A stretch of 64,000 nucleotides of DNA from the NCBI RefSeq assembly GCF_001514305.1, contig NZ_KQ949077.1, positions 134,641 to 198,640 on the forward strand, written 5' to 3'. The notes under the pieces were generated by a model, which was not told where the DNA came from, made no database searches, and saw only the letters and a program-made list of their open reading frames with translations. Each line of letters opens with the position of its first letter. Position 1 is the first letter of the stretch. The DNA is from Streptomyces dysideae (GTDB lineage: Bacteria > Actinomycetota > Actinomycetes > Streptomycetales > Streptomycetaceae). Below are positions 32,416 to 39,914 of this stretch, piece by piece. The translations under genes were made by a program, and so were the position numbers.

Positions 32416-33738
32416 TCAGAAGAACTCCGACCACGGCTGGTCCCAGATCTGCTTCAGGCACAGCACCAGGAACAGCAGCCCCGCGATCGCGAGCATCGCG
32501 TTGCTCAGCGGGCCGTTGCGCCATTCCCTCGGTGTGCGTGCGGAGTTGAGGAGCCAGATCAGGGTGCCGGCCAGGAAGGGCATGAAGGCCGCGCCCAGGA
32601 CGCCGTAGAGGATGATCAGGCGGAAGGGCTGGCCCTGGAAGAGCAGGACGATGGGCGGGAAGGTCAGCCAGAGCAGGTACGCGCGGAACGGCCACGACCG
32701 CTCCCGCTCCCCCGCGGCGACCTCCTCGCCCTTCGCCTCGCCACTCGGGGCCCGGTAGCGGGCCACGAAGTCCGCGAACATCAGGCTCACGCCGTGCCAG
32801 ACGCCGATGAGGGAGGTGAAGGACGTGGCGAAGAAGCCGATCAGGAAGAACTTGGACGTCGCCGTGCCGTACTCGTCCGCCAGGATGTCGCCCAGCTGGA
32901 TCAGGCCCTTGTCGCCGCTCGCGAGGGCGATGTTCGCGGAGTGCAGCAGCTCCGCGCCGACGAAGAGCATCGCCACGACGAAGATGCCGGTCGTGGCGTA
33001 CGCGACCCGGTTGTCGAGGCGCATGACATTCATCCAGCCGGTGTTGGTCCAGCCCTTGGCATTGACCCAGTAGCCGTACGCGGCGAGCGTGATGGTGCCG
33101 CCCACGCCGCCGATCAGGCCCAGGGTGTTGAGGATCGAGTCCTTCTCGTCGGGGAGGACGGGCAGGAGGCCCGCGAAGGCGTCTCCCAGGTTGGGCGTGA
33201 CTCTGATCGCCAGGTACACCGTCACCACGAACATGACGCCGACCAGGATCGTCATGACCTTCTCGAAGACGGCGTACTTGTTGAACCAGACGAAGACCAG
33301 GCCCACCAGGCCGGTGGCCACGCCCCACCACTCGAGGTCCATCACGTCGGGGAACAGTGCCTGCAGCGGCAGGGCGCTGGACGACATCGCCGCCGCGCCG
33401 TAGACGAAGCCCCAGATCACGGCGTAGATGACGAAGAAGTACGTCGTCCAGCGGCCCAGGCTCGCCCAGCCGTCGAAGAGGGTGCGGCCGGTGGACAGGT
33501 GCCAGCGGCCCGCCGCCTCGGCGAGGGAGATCTTGACGAGGCAGCCAAGGACGGCGGCCCACAGGAGGGTGTAGCCGAAGTTGCTGCCCGCGATGAGTGT
33601 GGCGACCAGGTCGCCGGCGCCGACGCCGGTCGCGGCGACGACGATGCCGGGGCCGATGTACTTCCAACTGGACTTGCGGGGGCCGGAGTGCGATGCGCTC
33701 GCTGTCGTTGCCTCAGTGTTTCCCGTGGTGTCCGCCAT
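32416..33738 (-). CDS. Atypical Nramp-family metal transporter
   Basis: A 440-residue protein with about eleven hydrophobic helices and the overall Nramp fold (KYIGPGIVVAATGVGAGDLV at TM1; AAYGYWVNAKGW near TM6). Canonical Nramp transporters have DPGN in TM1 and a metal-binding Met (MPH) in TM6. Here the first is GVGAGD and the second motif is not seen, so the Mn2+/Fe2+ site is not conserved. It may carry another cation (Mg2+ has been reported for divergent Nramp-related proteins) or a different solute. The ATG at 33738 has no strong ribosome site. Confidence 0.8.
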   Translation of the reverse strand: MADTTGNTEATTASASHSGPRKSSWKYIGPGIVVAATGVGAGDLVATLIAGSNFGYTLLWAAVLGCLVKISLAEAAGRWHLSTGRTLFDGWASLGRWTTYFFVIYAVIWGFVYGAAAMSSSALPLQALFPDVMDLEWWGVATGLVGLVFVWFNKYAVFEKVMTILVGVMFVVTVYLAIRVTPNLGDAFAGLLPVLPDEKDSILNTLGLIGGVGGTITLAAYGYWVNAKGWTNTGWMNVMRLDNRVAYATTGIFVVAMLFVGAELLHSANIALASGDKGLIQLGDILADEYGTATSKFFLIGFFATSFTSLIGVWHGVSLMFADFVARYRAPSGEAKGEEVAAGERERSWPFRAYLLWLTFPPIVLLFQGQPFRLIILYGVLGAAFMPFLAGTLIWLLNSARTPREWRNGPLSNAMLAIAGLLFLVLCLKQIWDQPWSEFF

Positions 33739-34076
33739 GAGGCTCAAGAAAGCCCAAAGGCGCGGGCGGGACAAGAGGGCGTACGCGATCTCCACCCGAT
33801 GTGCTCACGGCAGGCGGTACGAGGTACGTCGACGTACGCGCACACCTGCCGGGCGAAGCACAGCCAGCCTCTGCCCCCGGCTCCGGCTCGTCGCGCGTAC
33901 ACCGCGCGGCTGATTTTCGAACGGTTCACGCCATCATGGCTTGGCACGGACTTGACCTGCTCATGCCATACCCGGACGATGAGCGCCACACCCGCACCGG
34001 CACGTCGCAGAACCACCCCCCGCTCCACTCCCCACTTCCGGAGACCCCGGAATCCCTGGAGAACCTAGGAGACTTC
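33739..34076. other. Divergent intergenic region between the Nramp and carboxypeptidase genes
   Basis: 338 bases containing the fully self-complementary 14-mer GTACGTCGACGTAC (33824-33837). It probably holds promoters for both genes. No convincing -35/-10 pair was found. Confidence 0.5.
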
Positions 34077-35429
34077 ATGCGACTTCGCATACGAGGCTCA
34101 GGCGCCCGCAGCGGCAAACGCACCGCCGCTGTCGCCGCCCTCCTCGCCCTCACGCTCGCGGCACCCCTCTCCGCGAACACCGGCAGCGCGAACGCCGACA
34201 GCGCGACGAAGGCGGCACCCTCGGCGGAGGACATCCGCCAGTACGAGGTGCACATGCACTCGGACTCCAAGTCGCGCACCGCGCTGCAGCGGTCCGGCGT
34301 CACCGTGGACGACGCCGACGACCACACAGTCTTCATCTCCGGCCGCGCGGACCAGGTCAAGAAGCTGCGCCAACTCGGCTACGAGGTCACGCCGTTGGGC
34401 GCGGCTCCCGACCGGATGGCAGAGGACGAGATCCGGCTCTACGACTTCCCCTCCGCCGACTCGCGCTATCACAACTACACCGAGATGACGACGGAGATCG
34501 ACCAGCGGCTGGCCGCCTACCCGGGCATCATGAGCAAGCGGGTGATCGGCAAGTCGTACCAGGGCCGGGACATCGTCGCCATCAAGATCAGCGACAACGT
34601 GGCGACCGACGAGAGCGAGCCCGAGGTCCTGTTCACCCATCACCAGCACGCCCGTGAGCACCTCACGGTGGAGATGGCGCTGTACCTGATCCGCGAACTC
34701 GGCGCCGGCTACGGCTCCGACTCCCGGGTCACCAGCATGGTGAACAACCGTGAGATCTGGATCGTCCCGGACCTCAACCCGGACGGCGGCGAGTACGACA
34801 TCGCCAGCGGTTCGTATCGCTCCTGGCGCAAGAACCGGCAGCCCAACTCCGGTTCCTCGTACGTCGGTACGGACCTCAACCGCAACTGGAACTACCGCTG
34901 GGGCTGCTGCGGCGGTTCGTCCGGGTCGACGTCCTCGGACACCTACCGGGGTACCGCCGCGGAGTCGGCGCCCGAGGTCAAGGTCGTCGCCGACTTCGTG
35001 CGCAGCCGGGTGGTCGGTGGCGTCCAGCAGATCAAGGCGGGCGTCGACTTCCACACGTACAGCGAGCTGGTGCTGTGGCCCTTCGGGTACACCACGGCGA
35101 ACACGACCACCGGCATGACCGCCGACGACCGGAACGCGTTCGCCACCGTCGGGCAGAAGATGGCCGCCAGCAACGGTTACACGCCGGAGCAGTCCAGTGA
35201 CCTGTACATCACCGACGGGTCGATCGACGACTGGCTGTGGGGGAACCAGAAGATCTTCGGGTACACCTTCGAGATGTATCCGGGGTCCAGTGGGGGTGGT
35301 GGGTTCTACCCGCCCGACGAGGTGATCGAGCGGGAGACCGCACGCAACCGGGACGCGGTGCTGCAGCTGCTGGAGAACGCGGACTGTATGTACCGGTCGA
35401 TCGGGAAGGAATCGCAGTACTGCAGTTAG
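34077..35429 (+). CDS. Secreted M14 zinc carboxypeptidase
   Basis: A 450-residue exported metallo-carboxypeptidase. The signal region is [20 protein letters not shown] (to about residue 40). A pro-region follows to about 125. In the catalytic domain, His-191 and Glu-194 (HHQHAREH) and His-326 (VDFHTYSE) bind zinc, and Glu-399 (GYTFEMYP) is the catalytic base. NPDGGEYD and TDLNRNW are family motifs. Length and order match the carboxypeptidase T-like enzymes of Streptomyces. ATG 34077 is supported by AGGAG; upstream in-frame starts are not. Confidence 0.93.
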   Translation: MRLRIRGSGARSGKRTAAVAALLALTLAAPLSANTGSANADSATKAAPSAEDIRQYEVHMHSDSKSRTALQRSGVTVDDADDHTVFISGRADQVKKLRQLGYEVTPLGAAPDRMAEDEIRLYDFPSADSRYHNYTEMTTEIDQRLAAYPGIMSKRVIGKSYQGRDIVAIKISDNVATDESEPEVLFTHHQHAREHLTVEMALYLIRELGAGYGSDSRVTSMVNNREIWIVPDLNPDGGEYDIASGSYRSWRKNRQPNSGSSYVGTDLNRNWNYRWGCCGGSSGSTSSDTYRGTAAESAPEVKVVADFVRSRVVGGVQQIKAGVDFHTYSELVLWPFGYTTANTTTGMTADDRNAFATVGQKMAASNGYTPEQSSDLYITDGSIDDWLWGNQKIFGYTFEMYPGSSGGGGFYPPDEVIERETARNRDAVLQLLENADCMYRSIGKESQYCS

Positions 35430-35439
35430 GGGCTGCTGG

Positions 35440-35476
35440 GGCGGGGGCCGTCGCTGGGCGAGTTACGGCCCCCGCC
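35440..35476. terminator. Terminator between convergent carboxypeptidase and membrane-protein genes
   Basis: GGCGGGGGCCGT (35440-35451) pairs perfectly with ACGGCCCCCGCC (35465-35476). It overlaps the three-prime ends of both transcripts. Confidence 0.75.
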
Positions 35477-35478
35477 GC

Positions 35479-35871
35479 TCACGTGACGGTCAGCTCGGCC
35501 ATGGACAGCGCTCCGCCGAGCAGCGCGAACAGAGTCAGCAGCAGGGTGGTGCAGGTGACGCCGACAGCAACGTCCTCGACCGCGTGGCCGCCGATGAACC
35601 ACCAGGCCGTCACACCGGCCGGCACGAGCAGATGGTTGCCGCGCTCGCCGAGCAGCCGCATGCCCGCCCACAACAGGACCGGCATCGCCACCAGACCCGT
35701 GGCGCTGGCCGGCATCCCCTCAGGCCAGCCGGCGCCCACCGCCCCCGGATCGGCCGCGGCCACGTCGCCCGCCCACTCCCGCAGCCGCTCCCAGCCCGCG
35801 TGGCAGACGACGGCGGCCACCGCCGACACGAGCGTGCCCTTGGCCCAGCGGGTGGTCCGGCTCCCGGTCAT
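35479..35871 (-). CDS. Small membrane protein of unknown function
   Basis: A 130-residue protein with hydrophobic segments at about 13-28, 57-75, 80-95 and 100-125 (VGVTCTTLLLTLFALLGGAL). I recognise no family. It is followed by a shared terminator and lies 65 bases downstream of the acidic PH-like protein gene on the same strand, so the two may be co-transcribed. Confidence 0.65.
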   Translation of the reverse strand: MTGSRTTRWAKGTLVSAVAAVVCHAGWERLREWAGDVAAADPGAVGAGWPEGMPASATGLVAMPVLLWAGMRLLGERGNHLLVPAGVTAWWFIGGHAVEDVAVGVTCTTLLLTLFALLGGALSMAELTVT

Positions 35872-35936
35872 GGCCTCACCGTGTCACGGCGTGACGACGG
35901 GGGCCTGAGTACGGGTACTCAAGTGCCGCCCGACGG

Positions 35937-36578
35937 TCAGTCGGCGTCGGCCTCGGTGACCTTGGCCTTCGTGTCCGCGTCCTTGGCGACCTCAGCCTCG
36001 GAGTCCGCGTCCTTGGTGACCTCAGCCTCGGGGTCCGCGTCCTCGCTCTCCGCCTCGCCGTCCTCGAAGTAGGCGTCCAGGACGGCGTCCAGCTGCGTCT
36101 CCCACTCGGCGAACCGCGCCCTGGCCGTCGCCTCGATCTCGATCGGGTACCAGCGGCGGTCGGGGGTGTGGACGGTGATGGTGAACCGCTTGCCGAACCG
36201 GGGGGACTCCGTCTCCACGGCACCGATCTCGTCCCAGCGGAACTCGCACGCCTGGTCGTCCAGGGCGAGCCGTACGCCCTTGTGGTCGGCGACGATCTTC
36301 GCGCGGCGGTCGGAGGCCTCGAAGACGGGACCGTCGGGGGCTTCGTCCTCCTCGGCCTCTTCCTCGGCCTCCTCCTCTTCGACCTCCTCGACAGAGGGCT
36401 CCTCGGGCGCCTCGGCCTCGACCGGGGCGGCCTCGTCGACCTCCACCACATCGTCCGGATCGACGTCCTTGGCGTCCTCCGTCTCGCCGGACACGGGTGA
36501 GGTGAGCCCGGGGATGAAAGCCGGGTCGGACCCGGCGCCTTCCAGGGGCTGGCTGCTCGAACCTATGCGCTGCTCCAC
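35937..36578 (-). CDS. Acidic protein with PH-like domain and C-terminal decapeptide repeats
   Basis: A 213-residue, strongly acidic protein. Residues 30-85 are almost all Glu, Asp, Pro and Ala. A PH-like domain follows (about 86-180): EASDRRAKIVADHKGVRLAL, CEFRWDEIGAVETES, DRRWYPIEIEATARARF, WETQLDAVLDAYFED. The tail has decapeptide repeats of the type DAD(S/P/T)EAEV(A/T)K, encoded by 30-bp units near 35945-36050. The domain is related to that of the protein at 30009-30404. Function unknown. Confidence 0.72.
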   Translation of the reverse strand: MEQRIGSSSQPLEGAGSDPAFIPGLTSPVSGETEDAKDVDPDDVVEVDEAAPVEAEAPEEPSVEEVEEEEAEEEAEEDEAPDGPVFEASDRRAKIVADHKGVRLALDDQACEFRWDEIGAVETESPRFGKRFTITVHTPDRRWYPIEIEATARARFAEWETQLDAVLDAYFEDGEAESEDADPEAEVTKDADSEAEVAKDADTKAKVTEADAD

Positions 36579-36657
36579 AGCGGGAAGTATGGCGGACGAA
36601 GCTGTGCCGTGGGGCGCCGGGGGCGGAGGAGTCTCGGGAGACGGACGGGACGGGCAC

Positions 36658-36861
36658 TCAGGCCAGGGGGCCGTCGGAGGCGTACGAGAGGAAGTCCGTC
36701 CAGGCGGTGGACGGGAAGGCGAGGCGGGGACCGGCGGTGTTCTTGGAGTCGCGGACGTGGATCGTGCGGGGCGCTACCGCGATCTCGACGCAGGAGTCAC
36801 CTTCGCTGCTGCTGCTGTAGCTGCTCTTGAACCACACCAGGCCCGAGACGTCGCGGATCAT
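36658..36861 (-). CDS. DUF397 protein
   Basis: A 67-residue DUF397 protein: WFKSSYSSSSEGDSCVEIAV, then IHVRDSKNTAGPRLAF and AWTDFLSYA. DUF397 proteins accompany WhiJ-type XRE regulators in Streptomyces and are thought to modulate them. Its ATG overlaps the stop of the regulator (ATGA, 36858-36861). Confidence 0.93.
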   Translation of the reverse strand: MIRDVSGLVWFKSSYSSSSEGDSCVEIAVAPRTIHVRDSKNTAGPRLAFPSTAWTDFLSYASDGPLA

Positions 36862-37733
36862 GTTTCCCCCAGCAGTTGCTCGATAAAGGCCAGCGACTCA
36901 CGGGGCGTGAGAGCCTGAGCCCGGATGATGCCATACCGCAGTTCAAGGATACGGAGCTGCTTGAGCTCGGAGACCGGTCGGCCGTTGGCCACTGCCGGTG
37001 AACGTCCCACGGCCGAGCCGTCCTCGAACTTCAGCACCTCGATGCCACCCGCCAGCCCCGCGTGCTCCTCCCGGTCCATCGGCATCACCTGAAGTTCGAC
37101 GTTCCGCAACTGCCCCACTTCCAGCAGGTGTTCCAGCTGGCGGCGCAGCGCTGTCCTCCCTCCGAGCGGGCGCCTCAGCGCCCACTCCTCCAGGACGAAA
37201 CTGAGTTCAGGCGCCGGGTCCCGTTCGAAGACGGCCTTACGGGCCACGCGTGCGGCGATGAACCGCTCCACCTCGTCCTCGGTGTACGCGGGCCGCCGCA
37301 TCAGCAGAAGCCCCCGTGCGTACTCGGGCGTCTGCAACAAGCCATGGACGTTCAGGGGATCGTAGAGCTGAAGCTCGACCGCCTTTGCCTCAATCTGCGC
37401 GAGATCCCGCACCTTCTTCGGGTACCGGACCTTCTTCACGTCCTCCCACGTCGCCGCGATGAGCCCGCCGGCCCCCAACACCTCGTCGGCCTTGTCCAGA
37501 TACTCCTGCCGGGGAATCCGCTTCCCGCCCTCGATCTTGTAGACCAGGTCCTCCCCGTAGCCGACCGCCACCCCGAAGTCGGCGGCCCTCATCCTCACCG
37601 ACTCCCGCCGCAGCTTCAACTGCCGCCCCACCGTGGCGATGACCGCGACTCCCCACTCGTCGTCGGGGTCCACCTCCCAACCCGGCTCGTCCGCCTCGGT
37701 CTTGAGTCGCCCCGCCTCGTTGTCCACCGACAT
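36858..37733 (-). CDS. XRE regulator with DUF5753 domain (WhiJ type)
   Basis: A 291-residue regulator. The N-terminal HTH is at about 28-88 (VGRQLKLRRESVRMRAADFG, YGEDLVYKIEGGKRIPRQEY). The DUF5753 domain covers about 100-285 (LYDPLNVHGLLQTPEYARGL, VLEEWALRRPLGGRTALRRQ, LQVMPMDREEHAGLAGGIEV). ATG 37733 has GGAGGGG eight bases upstream; the frame further up is spurious. It is coupled to the DUF397 gene and divergent from an RsbW-like ATPase, the standard three-part WhiJ-like module that affects development. Confidence 0.92.
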   Translation of the reverse strand: MSVDNEAGRLKTEADEPGWEVDPDDEWGVAVIATVGRQLKLRRESVRMRAADFGVAVGYGEDLVYKIEGGKRIPRQEYLDKADEVLGAGGLIAATWEDVKKVRYPKKVRDLAQIEAKAVELQLYDPLNVHGLLQTPEYARGLLLMRRPAYTEDEVERFIAARVARKAVFERDPAPELSFVLEEWALRRPLGGRTALRRQLEHLLEVGQLRNVELQVMPMDREEHAGLAGGIEVLKFEDGSAVGRSPAVANGRPVSELKQLRILELRYGIIRAQALTPRESLAFIEQLLGET

Positions 37734-37886
37734 CCCGCACCCCTCCGTCGTACGACCGTGCCGCGACGCCCTACCCGTACGCCCGCCCCCGACAGCCCGG
37801 ACACCACCGGACAACCTCCGGACAGTCACCGTACGCAACGGCGTCGTCACTGTTCACGGTAGGCATGCACGGCCACGCTGAGTGAC

Positions 37887-38420
37887 GTGATCCAAGAAAC
37901 CGGCATCCGTAACTTCAGCGTGCTCCTGTCCCCCACATCTCGTGGAGCCCGCCTCGCCCGTTTGTTCGCGACCGAGCAACTCCGCTCCTGGGGCCTGCCG
38001 TTGGACCCGGCGGAGCACCTCGTGGCCGAGCTGGCGGCCAACGCGGCGACCCACGGCCGCGTGCCGGGACGCGACTTCCGCCTGACGCTCTACGTCGTCG
38101 GCGACACCCTCCGCATCGAGGTCACGGACACGCGCGACGACCGCGTACCGCACCCCCAACACCCCGCCTCCGATGCCGAGTCGGGTCGCGGACTCCTCCT
38201 CGTGGATGCGCTGGCCAACCGCTGGGGCATCTCGCCGGGACTGCGTCCTCGTAAGACCGTGTGGGCCGAGGTCGCTCTCCCACCGGACTTCAGAAACCCG
38301 TGCTCCGGTGCCGGGGGCGACCTCCCCCAAGGACCGCGAGAGGGAAAGGACCCCACCAAACCCCACCCCTCCCTCCCGCCCGCCCGCCCGCCCGCAGCGC
38401 AAACTCACCCTCGCGAGTGA
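37887..38420 (+). CDS. RsbW-like ATP-binding protein
   Basis: A 177-residue protein with the GHKL ATPase fold of anti-sigma kinases. It has the N box ELAANAATHGRVPGRDF (about 47-63), IEVTDTRDDRVP (G1-like) and SGRGLLLVDALANRWGI (G2-like). The last ~40 residues are Pro-rich and probably unstructured. GTG 37887 is the only reasonable start, but its ribosome site is weak. It forms the third member of the WhiJ-like module and is transcribed divergently. Confidence 0.87.
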   Translation: MIQETGIRNFSVLLSPTSRGARLARLFATEQLRSWGLPLDPAEHLVAELAANAATHGRVPGRDFRLTLYVVGDTLRIEVTDTRDDRVPHPQHPASDAESGRGLLLVDALANRWGISPGLRPRKTVWAEVALPPDFRNPCSGAGGDLPQGPREGKDPTKPHPSLPPARPPAAQTHPRE

Positions 38421-38495
38421 ACATCACCAACTCAGCTGGATTTCGGCCTGGTTGCCTGTCCTACGCTCAGCGCAACACAACCGCAGACATGCAAC

Positions 38496-38531
38496 GGCCC
38501 TCGCCGGGACTGCAATCCCAGTGCGAGGGCC
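38496..38531 (+). promoter_or_regulatory. Conserved-looking leader hairpin upstream of an HTH gene remnant
   Basis: GGCCCTCGC (38496-38504) pairs with GCGAGGGCC (38523-38531), and an inner GGGA-CTGCAA-TCCC stem lies within. It ends 30 bases before the ATG at 38561. I remember this leader type before small accessory HTH genes in Streptomyces; it may attenuate transcription or translation. Confidence 0.5.
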
Positions 38532-38560
38532 TGACCACCAAGGAAGACGGAACCTTCCCG

Positions 38561-38818
38561 ATGGACACCCAAAACCCTAGCGCGCCCTCGCGCGCCCAGT
38601 CCCGTATCGCGGGCAAAAACCACCCCCACTCCGGCGGCCTCGAACACGACCACACCCGCCACACCACCCGCTTCACGGTGATCGGCAACCACCTCGCCCA
38701 GCACCCATCGCTGTCAGGCCTCGCCATCGGACTGGCCGTCTACACCCAGTCGCTCCCCAAGGGCGCCCGCGTCGACATCAAGACCCTCGCCGCCCGCTTC
38801 CCGGAGGGCACGACCCGT
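38561..38818 (+). pseudogene. Truncated HTH protein (5' part of an accessory helix-turn-helix gene)
   Basis: The frame from ATG 38561 gives a Ser/Arg/His-rich start, followed by HTTRFTVIGNHLAQHPSLSG and LAIGLAVYTQSLPKGARVDI, then KTLAARFPEGTTR. In the Streptomyces HTH family I recall, this segment continues with IAAALRELExHGYL. Here it stops matching after the Arg codon 38816-38818 and continues as Pro/Arg/Ala nonsense to a stop at 39385. The remainder of the gene is missing. Confidence 0.7.
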
Positions 38819-39578
38819 CCTACCGACCGACCTCACCGAGACGCGGCCCGTCGAACGCCGCGTGGACACGCTGCTGCGCTTCGACTTCGACGGCGAGGAC
38901 TCGCTTCTGCTGGCCATCGAAGCGCAGGGCAAGAAGGTCCCGGACAAACCGTCCAGTTGGGCCTACTACCTGTCCTTCCTCAGCACCAAGTACAAGCTCC
39001 CGGTCCTGCTGCTGGTCATCTGCCAGGACCGGGCCACGGCCGAGTGGGCTGCCCGGCCGGCCTCTCTGGGTCCCCGGCAGTGGCCCGCGCTCACCCTGCG
39101 CCCCCTTGTGGCGGGGCCGCACAACATGCCGGTGATCACCGACCCGGCGGAGGCCCGCGCCGACCTGCCGCTGGCGGCGCTGGCGGCCATCACTCACGCG
39201 AAGAAACCGGTCGTCGATGCGATACTCAAAGCACTGTCCGCCGCGCTGCGGGACGAACCGGAAGCCGTCGTAGACCCCATCGTCGAATTCATCTCGCAAG
39301 GTATCGGCGGCAACCGCCGGGCCGCAGAAATCTGGAGGAACCTGGTGGCCGTGGACCTCTCCTTCTACAAGTCGTGGCTCGCTGAAGAAATCCGGGACGA
39401 AGGGCGCGTCCAGAAAGGTGCCGAGGCCGTCCTGCTCGTACTGGAGGCGCGCGGCATCGACGTTCCCGACGAAATCCGCGAGCGGATCACCAGCTGCACG
39501 GACCCAACGCTCCTGGACACCTGGCTCACCCGCGCCGCCATCGCGACGGCCGCCACAGAACTCTTCGACGGCGAGTGA
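38817..39578 (+). pseudogene. 5'-truncated PD-(D/E)XK/Rpn-like nuclease-family gene
   Basis: From 38817 the frame reads VLPTDLTETRPVERRVDTLL, then RFDFDGEDSLLLAIEAQGKK. The E-x-Q/K of this segment resembles a PD-(D/E)XK core. Next come WAYYLSFLSTKYKLPVLLLV and a C-terminal helical part ending EARGIDVPDEIRERITSCTD and WLTRAAIATAATELFDGE. In complete relatives about 45 further residues precede VLPTDL. They are absent, and the sequence is joined to the HTH remnant within 38814-38819. A GTG at 38862 could start a 238-residue product, but it has no ribosome site. Confidence 0.7.
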
Positions 39579-39835
39579 TCACGGCCATGGACCGCCCCCG
39601 CGGCGTGGATCGCGCCCTCGAAATGCTCGACGAGCTCGAAGAGCGAGGACGCAGACAGGGCCGCATCCAGGGCGCCCGGGAGGCCATTGTGACCGTCCTG
39701 GAAGCGCGTGGCATTGAAGTTCCCTTCTTTGTCCGCCAGCGGATCTGGACCTGCGGCAGCCTCGGGCTCCTGGAGACCTGGCTGACCCGTGCCATCACCG
39801 CCACCTCCGCCGGAGCGGCCATCGGAAACGAATAG
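39575..39835 (+). pseudogene. C-terminal fragment duplicate of the Rpn-like gene
   Basis: 86 codons from GTG 39575 (GTGA overlap with the preceding stop) or 82 from ATG 39587. The segment GAREAIVTVLEARGIEVPFF, then RQRI and LLETWLTRAITATSAGAA, parallels the end of the preceding gene (GAEAVLLVLEARGIDVPDEI, RERI, LLDTWLTRAAIATAATEL). It looks like the tail of a paralogue left after deletion, although a short protein could still be made. Confidence 0.6.
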
Positions 39836-39856
39836 CCGCAACCGACGGGACATGGG

Positions 39857-39899
39857 ACCGGGCCGGTGAGAGGGCCACCGCCTCCCTCACCGGCCCGGT
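39857..39899. terminator. Terminator between the gene remnants and gntP
   Basis: ACCGGGCCGGTGAG (39857-39870) pairs perfectly with CTCACCGGCCCGGT (39886-39899). It serves the minus-strand permease gene and possibly the plus-strand remnants. Confidence 0.8.
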
Positions 39900-39914
39900 C
39901 GGGCGACGTAGCGC

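Noticed and set aside
38818..39385. Continuation of the HTH remnant frame to 39385
   Set aside because: After the junction the frame is an out-of-frame reading of the nuclease-like gene (Arg/Pro/Ala-rich), so the stop at 39385 is not meaningful.
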